Positions 51,581 to 62,371 are shown, counted from the first letter of the stretch. The stretch: 64,000 nt of DNA from Marinobacterium sedimentorum (GCF_024267675.1 NZ_JALDYX010000002.1:310001-374000), one strand, 5' to 3'. Program-made: numbers and translations. The notes: generated by a model from the letters alone, not told the origin.

Positions 51581-54085
51581 TCAGGGGTGCAGGCCGGTCG
51601 CGACGGTTCGCGCCAGAGTATCCAGGCGGTAGGGCTTGGCGATAAAACCGGCGTCTGCCGGCAGACCATAGCGTTTGCTGAGCTGATCCCTGGGCAGACC
51701 CGAGGCCAAGACGCAGGGCAGCTGCGGCCATCGCTGCTGCAATCGCTGTTGCAGCTGGATGCCGGTCTGGCCGCTGCCCAGGTTTATGTCACTGAGTACC
51801 AGATCGGGCAACGGGTTGTCCTGCAGCCACTGCAACGCCTCTTCGGCACTGCGGCAGGACAGGGGCTCATACCCGAGTTCCGCCAGCATGTCTTCAACCG
51901 CCTGCAGCACCAGGTGGTCATCCTCGACCAGCAATATCAGTTCACCGTTGCCCAGTGTCAGGGGCTGTTCGAGCGGCTGCGACTCCGACGGCCGGGCGCC
52001 CTGGTGACGCGGCAGGCTGATGGCAATGCAGGTGCCCTTGCCGGGCGGACTTTCGATATGGATATCCCCACCGGACTGCTTGACGAAGCCATACACCATG
52101 CTCAGCCCCAGGCCGCTGCCCTGGCCCACCTCCTTGGTGGTGAAGAACGGATCAAAGACCCGGTCCTGCAGTTCCTCGGGAATGCCGTTGCCGGTATCAC
52201 AGACATCGATCTGTACCCGGTCGGTACCGGCCGTATCCTGCAGCACCCGGGTGCTGAAACTGAGCGTGCCGCCATCGGGCATGGCGGCGCTGCTGTTGAG
52301 AGCCAGGTTGAGCAGGGCGTTTTCAAGCTGGCCTGGGTCGACGTAGATCCAGTCATCGGTAGCCTCGAGCCGGGTCTGGATGTCGATATGGGGCCCCACG
52401 CTGTATTCCACCAGATCCAGCATGCCCTCGATCAGGACATTGAGCTGCTGTGCTTCGGGGTGCAGCTGCTGTTTGCGCGAGAAGGCCAGCAGTCGCTGCA
52501 CCAGGCTGGCGCCGCGCTCGGCGGCAGCGAGCGCGCGCTGGCCATAGCGGCTGACCTTCTCAGCAAGGCCGGGTTGTTGCTCAAGCAGCTGCAGGTTGCC
52601 GATTACCGCTGCGAGCAGATTGTTGAAGTCGTGGGAGATGCCGCCGGTCAGTTGACCTAGAACCTCCATTTTCTGTGCCTGGCGCAGCTGGGATTCGATG
52701 GTCTTGCGATCCGTTAGATCACTGTAGAGGGTGACAAAGCCGCCGTCGGGCATGGGCTGGCTGCGAAACTCGATAACGCGGCCGTCCTGATAATAGCGCT
52801 CGAAGCGAATGGGCTGTTCCGGGCGCTGCAGGTTGGTTTGTGTCATGTCCAGCGGCCGGTTGTCCAGGGTTCGATTACTGTGGGCATTGCGGGTCATGAG
52901 ATTTTGCACATGATTCAGTGACAGGCCGCTGCGGATTTTGCCGGCGGGCAGATCAAAGATACTCAGATAGCGCGGATTCCAGGCGATCAGGCGCTGATCG
53001 CGATCGAATACGCTGAGACCGTCGTTGATATTGTCGAACACGGTTTGCAGCAGGCGTTGCTGCTTTTGCAGGTTTTCCGCCATGGATTGCAATTCACGGC
53101 TGTTTTCACGGAAGACGTTGAAGGCGCGGGCCAGGCTGCCAATCTCGTCGCGCCGCTGCACCGCGGGCGTGGCCTGTTCGGTAACGCCTGAGGCCAGGCG
53201 GGTCATCAGCCGGGTAACGGCCTTGAGGTTGTGGGTCATGGTCAGCACCAGGGTAGCGCCGGCCACCAGGGCCAGCAGGGCCACCAGACTGATCCACAGA
53301 ATGCGGACCTTGCCCTGATCGATGGTGGCCGCCAGCGCAGCGTGCTGATGTTCAAAGCGTGTCTGCAGGCTATCGACAAAGGCTTTGACTTCAGTGGACA
53401 GCTGATCGGAAATGGCCCGAACCGCAGCCAGCAGATAGGCCTGACGTTGCTTGACCTCCAGTTGCTGGTGACGCAGCCCGAATATCTGGCGGGCGCTGGC
53501 GCGGATGGGGTCATCGTCCGCGATGCGGGCGTTAAAGCGCTGCTGGATCAGGCTCAGCTCCCGGGACGAGGCGGATGCCGCGGCTATCAGCTGGTCGATG
53601 GCCTGGCTCTGGTCCTGTGCCTGCAGGGCCGCATCGTGCGCCGGGTTGCCCAGTGGCTGCAGCTGATACAGCAATTGGCGCAGATCCTCGCGCTGGAACA
53701 GCTCCTGCTGGGTCAGGAAAATGAGTTCATCCAGGGTCGCATAGAGCTTTTCCAGCAGGCTGCGCAGCACCGGTGCCGATGTCAGGTGGCGGATGCGGCC
53801 GGCCAGCTCCTTGAGCTGCTGCACCCGTTCGAGCAGTTGCTGGCGATCGTGCTGTAACTGAAACGGGGCCGAGGCTTCGGCCACAAAGGGCGCCAGGGAG
53901 GCGAGGCTGGCGGTGCGTTCGGCCAGCTCCAGGGAGTGGGAAATATCCGGCAGAATTTCTTCGCGCAGGCGCTCCAGGGACTGCTCGGTGTCGCTCAGGC
54001 CGCGCCAGCCGACGATGGCCAGGGCAAGGGCCGCCAGGGTAATGCAGGCAAAGGCAACAAGCAGACGGGCGCGGGCGCTGTGCAT
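51581..54085 (-). CDS. Hybrid sensor kinase with TorS-like periplasmic domain
   Basis: The 834-residue protein has TM1 (about 6-26), a helical periplasmic sensor of about 260 residues resembling TorS, TM2 (about 282-305) and HAMP. A PAS-7 domain follows (about 345-460), then HisKA with H485 in GISHDFNNLLAAV, an HATPase (NLALNSSAAMPDGG; DTGNGIPEEL; GSGLGLSMVYGFV) and a receiver (LVLSDINLG). Unlike TorS there is no Hpt domain, so a separate phosphotransfer protein or direct transfer is implied. TorS-type sensors bind a periplasmic protein; two sugar-binding proteins are encoded downstream. The gene starts 3 bases after its response regulator. Confidence 0.91.
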   Translation of the reverse strand: MHSARARLLVAFACITLAALALAIVGWRGLSDTEQSLERLREEILPDISHSLELAERTASLASLAPFVAEASAPFQLQHDRQQLLERVQQLKELAGRIRHLTSAPVLRSLLEKLYATLDELIFLTQQELFQREDLRQLLYQLQPLGNPAHDAALQAQDQSQAIDQLIAAASASSRELSLIQQRFNARIADDDPIRASARQIFGLRHQQLEVKQRQAYLLAAVRAISDQLSTEVKAFVDSLQTRFEHQHAALAATIDQGKVRILWISLVALLALVAGATLVLTMTHNLKAVTRLMTRLASGVTEQATPAVQRRDEIGSLARAFNVFRENSRELQSMAENLQKQQRLLQTVFDNINDGLSVFDRDQRLIAWNPRYLSIFDLPAGKIRSGLSLNHVQNLMTRNAHSNRTLDNRPLDMTQTNLQRPEQPIRFERYYQDGRVIEFRSQPMPDGGFVTLYSDLTDRKTIESQLRQAQKMEVLGQLTGGISHDFNNLLAAVIGNLQLLEQQPGLAEKVSRYGQRALAAAERGASLVQRLLAFSRKQQLHPEAQQLNVLIEGMLDLVEYSVGPHIDIQTRLEATDDWIYVDPGQLENALLNLALNSSAAMPDGGTLSFSTRVLQDTAGTDRVQIDVCDTGNGIPEELQDRVFDPFFTTKEVGQGSGLGLSMVYGFVKQSGGDIHIESPPGKGTCIAISLPRHQGARPSESQPLEQPLTLGNGELILLVEDDHLVLQAVEDMLAELGYEPLSCRSAEEALQWLQDNPLPDLVLSDINLGSGQTGIQLQQRLQQRWPQLPCVLASGLPRDQLSKRYGLPADAGFIAKPYRLDTLARTVATGLHP

Positions 54086-54088
54086 GGC

Positions 54089-54817
54089 TCAGAGCCGGCT
54101 TATCTGGGCGTGGAAGCAATACCCCAGACCGCGCTCGGTGCGAATGTAGCGGGGTTGGCGCGGGTTGGGTTCAAGCTTGCGACGCAGGCGCAGGATCAGC
54201 ACATCGATAGTGCGATCGAAGACTTCGCTGTTGTCACCGCGGGTCATTTCCAGCAGTTGATCCCGGGTAAGAATGCGGTTCGGGGCCTTGACCAGGGCTT
54301 CCAGCAGGTTGAACTCGCCGTAGGTCAGCTCCACGCTCTGGCCATCGGCACGCTGCAGCTGGCGGGCGGTGAGATCCAGTACCCAGTCGCCGAAGGCCAG
54401 CCGCTGGTGGCTGTGCAGGTCCTCCGGTTTTGTCATTACGCCGGCGGAGCGGCGCAGCAGGGCGCGCACCCGGGCCAGCAGTTCGCGTACGTTAAAAGGC
54501 TTCATCAGAAAGTCATCGGCGGCCAGCTCCAGCCCGAGAATGCGGTCGGTCTCATCGCCCTTGCCGGTGAGCATCATGATGGGAATGCCGGATTCCGCGC
54601 GCAGGCCTCGCGCCAGCTGCATACCGTCTTCACCCTTGAGCCGAAGATCCAGAATCACCAGCGAAAAGGCGGATTGCGCCAGCGCCTGCTGCATTTCTGC
54701 GCCGTTGGTGACCGCCAGGGCGTCGAAGCCGTTGTCATCCAGCAGGTCGTGCAGCAGATCCCGCATGTCTGCTTCGTCATCAACGATAAGAATTTTCTGG
54801 CGTGCTATTTCCGTCAT
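54089..54817 (-). CDS. OmpR-family response regulator paired with TorS-like kinase
   Basis: The 242-residue protein has a receiver (D13, D14, phosphoacceptor D57, K in FLMKPFNVRELL) and a winged helix (LTYGEFNLLEALVKAPNRIL; VFDRTIDVLILRLRRKLEPN; YIRTERGLGYCF). It resembles TorR/OmpR. The ATG at 54817 (MTEIARQK) is taken from the receiver start; a longer frame is unsupported. It is divergent from the LacI gene, and two LacI-type operators lie in the shared intergenic region, so the fructose two-component genes may also be under LacI control. Confidence 0.92.
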   Translation of the reverse strand: MTEIARQKILIVDDEADMRDLLHDLLDDNGFDALAVTNGAEMQQALAQSAFSLVILDLRLKGEDGMQLARGLRAESGIPIMMLTGKGDETDRILGLELAADDFLMKPFNVRELLARVRALLRRSAGVMTKPEDLHSHQRLAFGDWVLDLTARQLQRADGQSVELTYGEFNLLEALVKAPNRILTRDQLLEMTRGDNSEVFDRTIDVLILRLRRKLEPNPRQPRYIRTERGLGYCFHAQISRL

Positions 54818-55014
54818 GGATCGCTGTCCGTTAGCTTGTTGCGTTGTTGTGATACCACAGAATAGGCCAGATCGTATTTCAAATGTTTCGTTGCCGTCGA
54901 TGAATCCGGCCGGCCGAGACTTTGATTTGTCTGCTGAAACCGAGAAAACCCGGCGTCTGGCGGTGCGCAGAAACGCCATCATCGGGCAACAGGGGATCAT
55001 GATCAAGAGTGATT

Positions 55015-55026
55015 GACAACGTTGTC
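55015..55026. promoter_or_regulatory. LacI-type operator O1 (GACAACGTTGTC)
   Basis: A perfect 12 bp palindrome, extended as TGACAACGTTGTCC. Its centre is 30 bp from the centre of the second operator, about three helical turns. Confidence 0.75.
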
Positions 55027-55043
55027 CTGCATGGATTATTGTT

Positions 55044-55057
55044 TGTCAACGTTGTCA
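55044..55057. promoter_or_regulatory. LacI-type operator O2 (TGTCAACGTTGTCA)
   Basis: A near-perfect palindrome with the AACGTT core, 27 bases upstream of the LacI gene start, suited to autorepression. Confidence 0.75.
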
Positions 55058-55084
55058 TCCCACTCAAATTCCAGGTCGTGCGTC

Positions 55085-56095
55085 ATGGTCTCGATCAAAG
55101 ATGTTGCCACACATGCAGGCACCTCGTTTAAAACCGTCTCCCGCGTGGTGAATAATGACCCGGCGGTTCGCGAAGAGACGCGGGTGCGGGTGCAGCAGTC
55201 GATCGAGGCGCTGAATTACCGACCCAACAGCGCCGCCAGGATGATGCGCAATCAGAAGTCCGGGGTTATCGGCTTTATCTCCGATGAAGTGGTCACCCAA
55301 CCCTATGCCGGTGACATTCTGCTCGGTGCGCAGCAGGTAGCCAGCGAGCATGACAAGATACTGATGGTGGTCAACATCGAGCACAACCGCCGACGCCGGC
55401 AGCAGTCGCTGGACATGCTGCTGGAGCGCAGGGTTGAGGCCCTGGTGCTGGCCAGTTATTTTCATCGCGAAGTCGAGGTGCCGCCGGAACTGTCAAGCGT
55501 GCCCTCGGTGCTGGTGAACTGTTTTGATAGCCAGGCGTCCCTGGCGGCTTTTGTACCGGATGATGAGCAGGCCGGCTTTGATGCCACCCAGCTGCTGGTT
55601 GACCAGGGACATAAACGTATCGCACTGATCAGCCTGGATCCGGCAATAGTCGCAGCCCAACTGCGTCTGGCCGGGTACCGCAGAGCCTTGCTGCAAGCAG
55701 GGCTGCCGTTCGACGCCGCTCTGGTGGTGCAGGGTGAAGAAGAACTCGGTATGACGCCTGGAAACTGCAATGCTGAAACAGCAGTCGCAAACCTGATGGC
55801 GCTTGAATCGCGGCCGACGGCTATTGTCTGTGGCAAGGATGAAATTGCGATGCAGGTCTACTTTCTGCTGCTGCGCTATGGCATCAGGGTCGGTCATGAG
55901 ATGGCGCTCACCAGTTTCGACAACCAGCGACTGATTGCCCCCAATCTGTCGCCGGGACTAACGACGATGGCATTGCCGCACCTCGAAATGGGTCGTGCGG
56001 CACTGCGTTATCTGTTTAGCGCGGAGGCTGACAACAGCACCCGGCTGATACCGTTTTCAGTCATTGCACGCGAGTCGCATTTACTGAAAGCATAA
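55085..56095 (+). CDS. LacI-family repressor of the fructan/sucrose genes
   Basis: The 336-residue protein has an N-terminal LacI helix-turn-helix (SIKDVATHAGTSFKTVSRVV, then the hinge YRPNSAARMMRNQKSGVIGF) and a sugar-binding core (GDILLGAQQVASEHDKILMV; ALISLDPAIVAAQLRLAGYR; ALTSFDNQRLIAPNLSPGLT). The ATG at 55085 (MVSIKDVA) is the standard start. Two matching operators lie just upstream and a third inside the next gene, so it represses itself and the ABC-GH32 operon. Its inducer is probably sucrose, fructose or a phosphate thereof (inference). Confidence 0.93.
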   Translation: MVSIKDVATHAGTSFKTVSRVVNNDPAVREETRVRVQQSIEALNYRPNSAARMMRNQKSGVIGFISDEVVTQPYAGDILLGAQQVASEHDKILMVVNIEHNRRRRQQSLDMLLERRVEALVLASYFHREVEVPPELSSVPSVLVNCFDSQASLAAFVPDDEQAGFDATQLLVDQGHKRIALISLDPAIVAAQLRLAGYRRALLQAGLPFDAALVVQGEEELGMTPGNCNAETAVANLMALESRPTAIVCGKDEIAMQVYFLLLRYGIRVGHEMALTSFDNQRLIAPNLSPGLTTMALPHLEMGRAALRYLFSAEADNSTRLIPFSVIARESHLLKA

Positions 56096-56128
56096 ACTGC
56101 AATATTTATAAAAAGAATAGGTAAAGGC

Positions 56129-57400
56129 ATGCAAATAGTTACTCCTACCCTGCTTTCTGTTGTCCTTATGACAACGTTGTCAACCTCCGCTGTCCATGCA
56201 TCTGCCGAGCCGGCACTGGTTAAGCTCTGGCGCCATGAAACCAGCAATATCGCCGAGATCGAAGTCAACAAGGCTGCTGTCGAACGCTTTAACCAATCGC
56301 AGCAACGCTGGAAAATTGAAGTCGAGATGATTCCCGAGGGTTCTTATACCGAGACCGTTTCGGCAGCCGCCCTGGCCGGTGATCTTCCGTGCGTACTGGA
56401 TATGGACCAGCCCGTGGTGCCGAATTTTGCCTGGTCCGGTTATCTGCGACCGCTGAAAGGGCTGGTGTCTCAGGAAGTGCTCGACAGCCTTATCGATTCG
56501 GCAAAAGGGACCTACAAAGACGATGTCTACTCGATTGGTCAGTTTGAAGTGGCGCTGGCACTCTTTTCCCGCCAGTCGATACTGAAAGAACATGGTATTC
56601 GTATCGGGACCATCGAACAGCCCTGGACGAAAGAGGAATTACTGCGGGCGCTGGCCACACTTAAAGCGTCAGGCAAGTATGCCTACCCGCTTGAGATGCG
56701 TACCGGCTGGAAAGGTGAGTGGTACTCCTATGGCTACGCGCCTATGCTGCAGAGTTTCGGCGCTGACCAGATCGACCGCAGCACTTACCGCACAGCCGAA
56801 GGCCTGCTCAACGGTAAACAGGCGGTCGCCTGGGGAGAATTTTTCCAGAGTTTGTTTGCCGAAGGTTATGTCGATCGTAACCCGAGCGACGACAAGGCTT
56901 TCAGCCAGCAAAGGGCCGCACTTGACTATGTGGGTAGTTGGGAAATGGCAAACCATGTGACCAGCTTCGGTGACGATCTGGTGGTCATGCCGGTACCCGA
57001 TTTTGGTAGCGGTCCCGTGGTGGGCGGTGGTTCATGGCATTGGGGCATTACCCAGGGTTGTGCCAATCCTGAGGGCGCTGCGGCGTTTCTGGATTACATT
57101 CTCCAGCCGAACGAGATTGCGGCGATGTCCGAGGCGACCGGCATGATTCCGTCAACCCCTGCGGCTGCGGAACTGACCGAGCACTACCGGACCGGTGGTG
57201 ACTGGCGCTTCTTCTACGACTATTCGGCGGCCTACGCCAGGCTGCGTCCGGCAACACCGGCGTACCCGATTATCTCCAGTACTTTCGAAACCATGGCGCG
57301 AAATATCAAGGACGGCGCCGACGTTCAGGACTCCCTCGACCAGGCTGTCGATACCATTGAGCGTAACATCTCCGATAACAAGGGTTACGGTTTCAATTAA
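56129..57400 (+). CDS. Oligosaccharide-binding protein of CUT1 ABC importer
   Basis: The 423-residue exported protein has a signal peptide (LLSVVLMTTLSTSAVHASAE) and the family 1 extracellular binding fold: VKLWRHETSNIAEIEVNKAA, LPCVLDMDQPVVPNFAWSGY and LGxLxGSWEMANHV-like AALDYVGSWEMANHVTSFGD. It lies 33 bases after the LacI gene. An operator identical to the LacI sites lies within codons 14-19. With two permeases, an ATPase and a GH32 enzyme downstream, its ligand is probably sucrose or short fructo-oligosaccharides. The annotation of ligand is by context. Confidence 0.92.
   Translation: MQIVTPTLLSVVLMTTLSTSAVHASAEPALVKLWRHETSNIAEIEVNKAAVERFNQSQQRWKIEVEMIPEGSYTETVSAAALAGDLPCVLDMDQPVVPNFAWSGYLRPLKGLVSQEVLDSLIDSAKGTYKDDVYSIGQFEVALALFSRQSILKEHGIRIGTIEQPWTKEELLRALATLKASGKYAYPLEMRTGWKGEWYSYGYAPMLQSFGADQIDRSTYRTAEGLLNGKQAVAWGEFFQSLFAEGYVDRNPSDDKAFSQQRAALDYVGSWEMANHVTSFGDDLVVMPVPDFGSGPVVGGGSWHWGITQGCANPEGAAAFLDYILQPNEIAAMSEATGMIPSTPAAAELTEHYRTGGDWRFFYDYSAAYARLRPATPAYPIISSTFETMARNIKDGADVQDSLDQAVDTIERNISDNKGYGFN
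56169..56182. promoter_or_regulatory. Intragenic LacI-type operator O3 (TGACAACGTTGTCA)
   Basis: A perfect 14 bp palindrome inside the signal-peptide codons of the binding-protein gene, 1125 bp centre to centre from O2. The arrangement is like lac O2 inside lacZ. Confidence 0.7.
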
Positions 57401-57498
57401 CCGTTCGGTTTCTCCGATCTGAACGTCTGTCTCGCCGGGTTCGCAAGGAATCCGGGGGTACGGCCGTACCTTTTATATCGTCAGCAGGACCTATACTC

Positions 57499-58641
57499 AT
57501 GCAAGCAGACACCGCAGTAATAAAGCAGGAGAGGCCGTTGGAGCCGAAGTCGGTTACACGGTTACAGCCTGACATTCAGGAGCAGAAACCCCGCCGTCGC
57601 TATGTATTCCTTATGAGTACGCCGGCATTGCTGGGGCTTTTCATGTTCCTGGTGATTCCCTTTTTTATGGCAGTGGGCATGTCCTTTACCGACCAGCGGC
57701 TGCTGTCGCCCAATGAGACCAGCTGGGTAGGGCTGCGTAACTATGACCGTCTGCTGAATGTCAGTGGCATGGTACAGGAGCCGGTGCGCGATGAGGCCGG
57801 CCAACTGGTGCTTGACGGCGACGGCCAGGTCGAGTATCCGCGCCTTCGCACGCTGCTGCGCAGTGATCCGGCCATGGCAGACTACAAACTCTTCAGCAGC
57901 TGGGACCTGGGGGAAAAGCGCTACATTGTGCTGGCCAAGGATCCGCATTTCATCCAGTCATTCATCAATACCCTGTTGTTCGTGTTGCTGGTGGTGCCCT
58001 TGCAGTGCGGCCTGGCACTGGCGCTGGCCTTGCTGATCAACCGCCAGCTGCGGGGCATCTTTCTTTATCGAACTGTATTTTTCTCGCCGGTCGTGACCTC
58101 GATAGTGGTGGTGTCGATTGTCTGGAGCTTCCTGTATCACAAGGATCTCGGGCTGTTTAACCATTATCTGCAGGCCATGAGTTTTGGGCTGATCGGCCCG
58201 ATTGACTGGCTGGGGGATCCGGCCTGGTCGATGCCCTCGATCGTCATAATGTCGGCGTGGCAGGCGGCGGGGGTACAGATGCTGATCTTTCTGGCCGGCT
58301 TGCAGGGGATCTCGCCGGATCTTTACGAGGCCGCCGATCTGGATGGTGCCGGGCCCTGGAGCAAGTTCTGGCATATCACGCTGCCGGGTCTGCGCAATAC
58401 AGTGGTGTTCGTTGTGATCAGTACCACGATTCAGGCATTCGGGCTCTTCACCCAGGTGGATGTCATGACCCAGGGGGGGCCCCAGGGCTCGACCTCGACC
58501 GTGATGTACCACGCCGTGACCAAGGGCTTCCGCGAGCAGGATATCGCTTACGGCTCCGCTATCAGCGTCATTTTCTTCCTGGTGATTCTGGGCATCGCGC
58601 TCTTCCAGAAACGCCTGTTTGACAGCAAGGGGGACAAGTAA
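57499..58641 (+). CDS. CUT1 ABC importer permease (MalF/UgpA-like)
   Basis: The 380-residue membrane protein has a hydrophilic N-terminus, a first helix (MSTPALLGLFMFLVIPFFMA) and a periplasmic insert of about 90 residues. The core follows with the EAA loop (YEAADLDGAGPWSKFWHITL) and closing helices. It pairs with the next permease gene, which begins two bases after its stop. AGGA precedes the ATG. A 98-base gap from the binding-protein gene is common in such operons. Confidence 0.93.
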   Translation: MQADTAVIKQERPLEPKSVTRLQPDIQEQKPRRRYVFLMSTPALLGLFMFLVIPFFMAVGMSFTDQRLLSPNETSWVGLRNYDRLLNVSGMVQEPVRDEAGQLVLDGDGQVEYPRLRTLLRSDPAMADYKLFSSWDLGEKRYIVLAKDPHFIQSFINTLLFVLLVVPLQCGLALALALLINRQLRGIFLYRTVFFSPVVTSIVVVSIVWSFLYHKDLGLFNHYLQAMSFGLIGPIDWLGDPAWSMPSIVIMSAWQAAGVQMLIFLAGLQGISPDLYEAADLDGAGPWSKFWHITLPGLRNTVVFVVISTTIQAFGLFTQVDVMTQGGPQGSTSTVMYHAVTKGFREQDIAYGSAISVIFFLVILGIALFQKRLFDSKGDK

Positions 58642-58642
58642 C

Positions 58643-59518
58643 ATGTCCGTTAAACATCTGAAAACCCTGGGCTGGTACCTGTTCCTGACGGGTATCGGTT
58701 ATGTCTTTCTGTTTCCGCTGCTGTTTATGCTGGTGTCTTCGCTGAAACCGGAGCAGGCGATTTTTGCAGATCTCTACTCGATCCGTGCCATCTTGCCGGT
58801 CGGCGAGCTGTCACTGGATAATTACCGTCAGGTGTTTGAGAAGAGCAATGTCAGCCTCTATTTCTGGAACTCGCTGTTTATTACCGTCGGTACCGTGATC
58901 ATGGGGCTGTTCGTCAACAGTCTGCTGGCATTCACGCTGTCGCGCATGAGCTGGCGTGGTCAGAAGCTGGTACTGGCGGTGGTCATCGCCCTGATGATCA
59001 TTCCGCTGGAAGCCATCGTCGTGCCGCTGCTGTTGCTGGCGTCCAAGCTGCCTTCCATTGGCTGGGAAGGGGGCATGCTGGTGCTGAAAAGCTCCTGGCT
59101 GAATACCCTGCATGTGCAGATGCTGCCCTTTGTCGCTAACTCGTTCTTTATATTCCTGTTCTATCAGTTTTTCCGCGATATCCCGAAGGACTTCGACGAG
59201 GCCGCCGAGCTGGATGGCGCCACGCCCTTCCAGATTTACCGTCATATCATTGTACCGATGTCCGGGCCGGTCTTTGCGACGGTTGCGATCCTGCATTTCC
59301 TGTTGATGTGGAACCAGTACATCTGGCCGATCATGGCGGTGCAGGGCGAAGACGCACGACCGTTGATGCCGGGGATTCAGATTTTCTTCGGTCGTCAGTC
59401 CAGCTGGGGCGAGATCATGGCCTACGCCTCGCTCGTCACGCTGCCGGTGCTAGCGGTATTCCTGATGTTCCAGAAGAAATTTGTCACCAGTCTGGCCGGC
59501 GCCGGTATCAAGGGCTGA
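58643..59518 (+). CDS. CUT1 ABC importer permease (MalG/UgpE-like)
   Basis: The 291-residue membrane protein has six helices and the EAA loop DEAAELDGATPFQIYRHIIV. The ATG at 58643 (MSVKHLK) is preferred over an upstream in-frame ATG within the previous gene because it directly follows that gene's stop and AAGGGGG lies before it. It forms the second half of the translocation pore. Confidence 0.93.
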   Translation: MSVKHLKTLGWYLFLTGIGYVFLFPLLFMLVSSLKPEQAIFADLYSIRAILPVGELSLDNYRQVFEKSNVSLYFWNSLFITVGTVIMGLFVNSLLAFTLSRMSWRGQKLVLAVVIALMIIPLEAIVVPLLLLASKLPSIGWEGGMLVLKSSWLNTLHVQMLPFVANSFFIFLFYQFFRDIPKDFDEAAELDGATPFQIYRHIIVPMSGPVFATVAILHFLLMWNQYIWPIMAVQGEDARPLMPGIQIFFGRQSSWGEIMAYASLVTLPVLAVFLMFQKKFVTSLAGAGIKG

Positions 59519-59626
59519 GCAGGACTGAGCAGGACCGGGCTTAGCCCGAGTACCCCACTTTCTGAATTCGAATGATTGCAGGCCATCCGGCGGGCACAGT
59601 CGCGCCGGATGGCAGGAGAAAATAAC

Positions 59627-60766
<1,140 letters not shown>

Positions 60767-60851
60767 TCACACCGACCCGGATAGCGACCACATAGAATAC
60801 CCGGCAGCTTTGCGAACGGTGCCGGGTTACAGCACAGGATTGGAATAGCGC

Positions 60852-62360
60852 ATGTCTTTTGAAAATACCTTGGTGCAATACGCGCCCGAGCGGCCGGCAT
60901 TTCACTTTACACCGCCGAAGGGCTGGATGAACGACCCGAACGGTCTCGTCTTTTTTGAAGGCGAATATCACCTTTTCTACCAGTATTATCCCGATGCGGT
61001 GGTCTGGGGGCCGATGCATTGGGGCCATGCCGTAAGTACGGATCTAACCAACTGGATACACCTGGACGCGGCACTGCTGCCGGATGAAAACGGCATGTGC
61101 TTCTCCGGCAGCGCCATTGTTGATGCCAGTGACTGCAGTGGCCTGTTTGGCGGCCAGCCTGGGCTTATCGCCTTCTACACGGCTCATCGGGTGCTGTCCG
61201 ATGCGCCTGATGATTATGTGCAGGAGCAGTGTATCGCCTACAGCAGTGACAAGGGACGCAGCTGGCAGAAATACGCCGGCAATCCCGTTATTGCGCCCCC
61301 GGGGTTTCGTGATTTCCGTGATCCCAAGGTGATCTGGCACGGGCCGAGTCAGCACTGGATCATGGTGCTGGCCTGCGGTCAGTCAATCCGTTTCTATCGT
61401 TCAGTCAATCTGCTGGACTGGACGCTGGCCAGTGAGTTCGGTGCCGGCCAGGGCCGTCATACGACCGGCCCCTGGGAGTGTCCTGACCTGTTTGAACTGC
61501 CGGTGGAAGCTGGTGAGGGAAGCCGCTGGGTGCTGGTGGTGGGTGTGGGCGCCTCTGAAGATGACTGGGGATCCTTCACGCAGTATTTTGTCGGTGACTT
61601 TGATGGCGGCCATTTTCATAACGAAAATGCGGCGGATAAGGTGCTGCTGATGGACGAAAGCCGGGATTTCTATGCGGTGCAGAGCTGGTCCGATGTGGCC
61701 GACGGGCGCCGCCTTGCGATTGCCTGGTTGAGCAACTGGCTCTATGCCAATCAGATCCCGGAAAACGGCTGGCGGGGCAGCATGAGTGTAGTGCGTGAGC
61801 TTGCGCTGGTGGCTACCGATGACGGAGTTCGCTTGCGCCAGGACTTTGCGCCTGAGTTCGGCCGCCAGGTCGCAGAAGCACAGATAAGGCTGCCTGCGAG
61901 CCTTGCCTTGAGTGCGGGTCAGGATTATCGGGCTGAGTATGCCAAGGGTCCCGGCTATGGTCGCACTTCGCTGACCCTGTCGCCAGGTGCCCGAGTAACC
62001 TTGTATTTGCAGCAGCATGCCTGGCCGGATCTTGAGCTGAGCCTGGACGCTGGCGCGCTGAGCATTTCGCATCGCCGCGAAGGAAAAAATGGTGACGAAC
62101 GATTCGATCGCTACTTTGCGCATGATTTCTCTGTCGCCGCGGGCAATGATCCACGTATCGAGCTCGAGTGGTTCAGTGATCATGGCAGTCTTGAAATGCT
62201 GGTCAACGGTGGGCTGATTTCGCTGACCAGCCTCAGCATCAGCTCCCAGGGCGGCTGCGCGCCTATGGTGGCTGTTACACAGGGGCAGTGTCTACTGGAA
62301 TCGCTGGAGTACGCGCGCCTGGCAATTGGCGACCTGGACAACTGGCGTGCTCTGGCCTGA
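60852..62360 (+). CDS. GH32 beta-fructofuranosidase (sucrose/fructan hydrolase)
   Basis: The 502-residue enzyme shows the GH32 catalytic triad: nucleophile D28 in WMNDPNG, the transition-state stabiliser in FRDPKVIW, and acid/base E209 in WECPDLFEL. A five-bladed propeller is followed by a C-terminal beta-sandwich (about 345-500). No signal peptide is present, so it acts in the cytoplasm on imported sucrose or short fructans, releasing fructose. It is the last gene of the LacI-controlled operon, 85 bases after the ATPase gene. Confidence 0.94.
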   Translation: MSFENTLVQYAPERPAFHFTPPKGWMNDPNGLVFFEGEYHLFYQYYPDAVVWGPMHWGHAVSTDLTNWIHLDAALLPDENGMCFSGSAIVDASDCSGLFGGQPGLIAFYTAHRVLSDAPDDYVQEQCIAYSSDKGRSWQKYAGNPVIAPPGFRDFRDPKVIWHGPSQHWIMVLACGQSIRFYRSVNLLDWTLASEFGAGQGRHTTGPWECPDLFELPVEAGEGSRWVLVVGVGASEDDWGSFTQYFVGDFDGGHFHNENAADKVLLMDESRDFYAVQSWSDVADGRRLAIAWLSNWLYANQIPENGWRGSMSVVRELALVATDDGVRLRQDFAPEFGRQVAEAQIRLPASLALSAGQDYRAEYAKGPGYGRTSLTLSPGARVTLYLQQHAWPDLELSLDAGALSISHRREGKNGDERFDRYFAHDFSVAAGNDPRIELEWFSDHGSLEMLVNGGLISLTSLSISSQGGCAPMVAVTQGQCLLESLEYARLAIGDLDNWRALA

Positions 62361-62371
62361 GTCCTGCGTAA

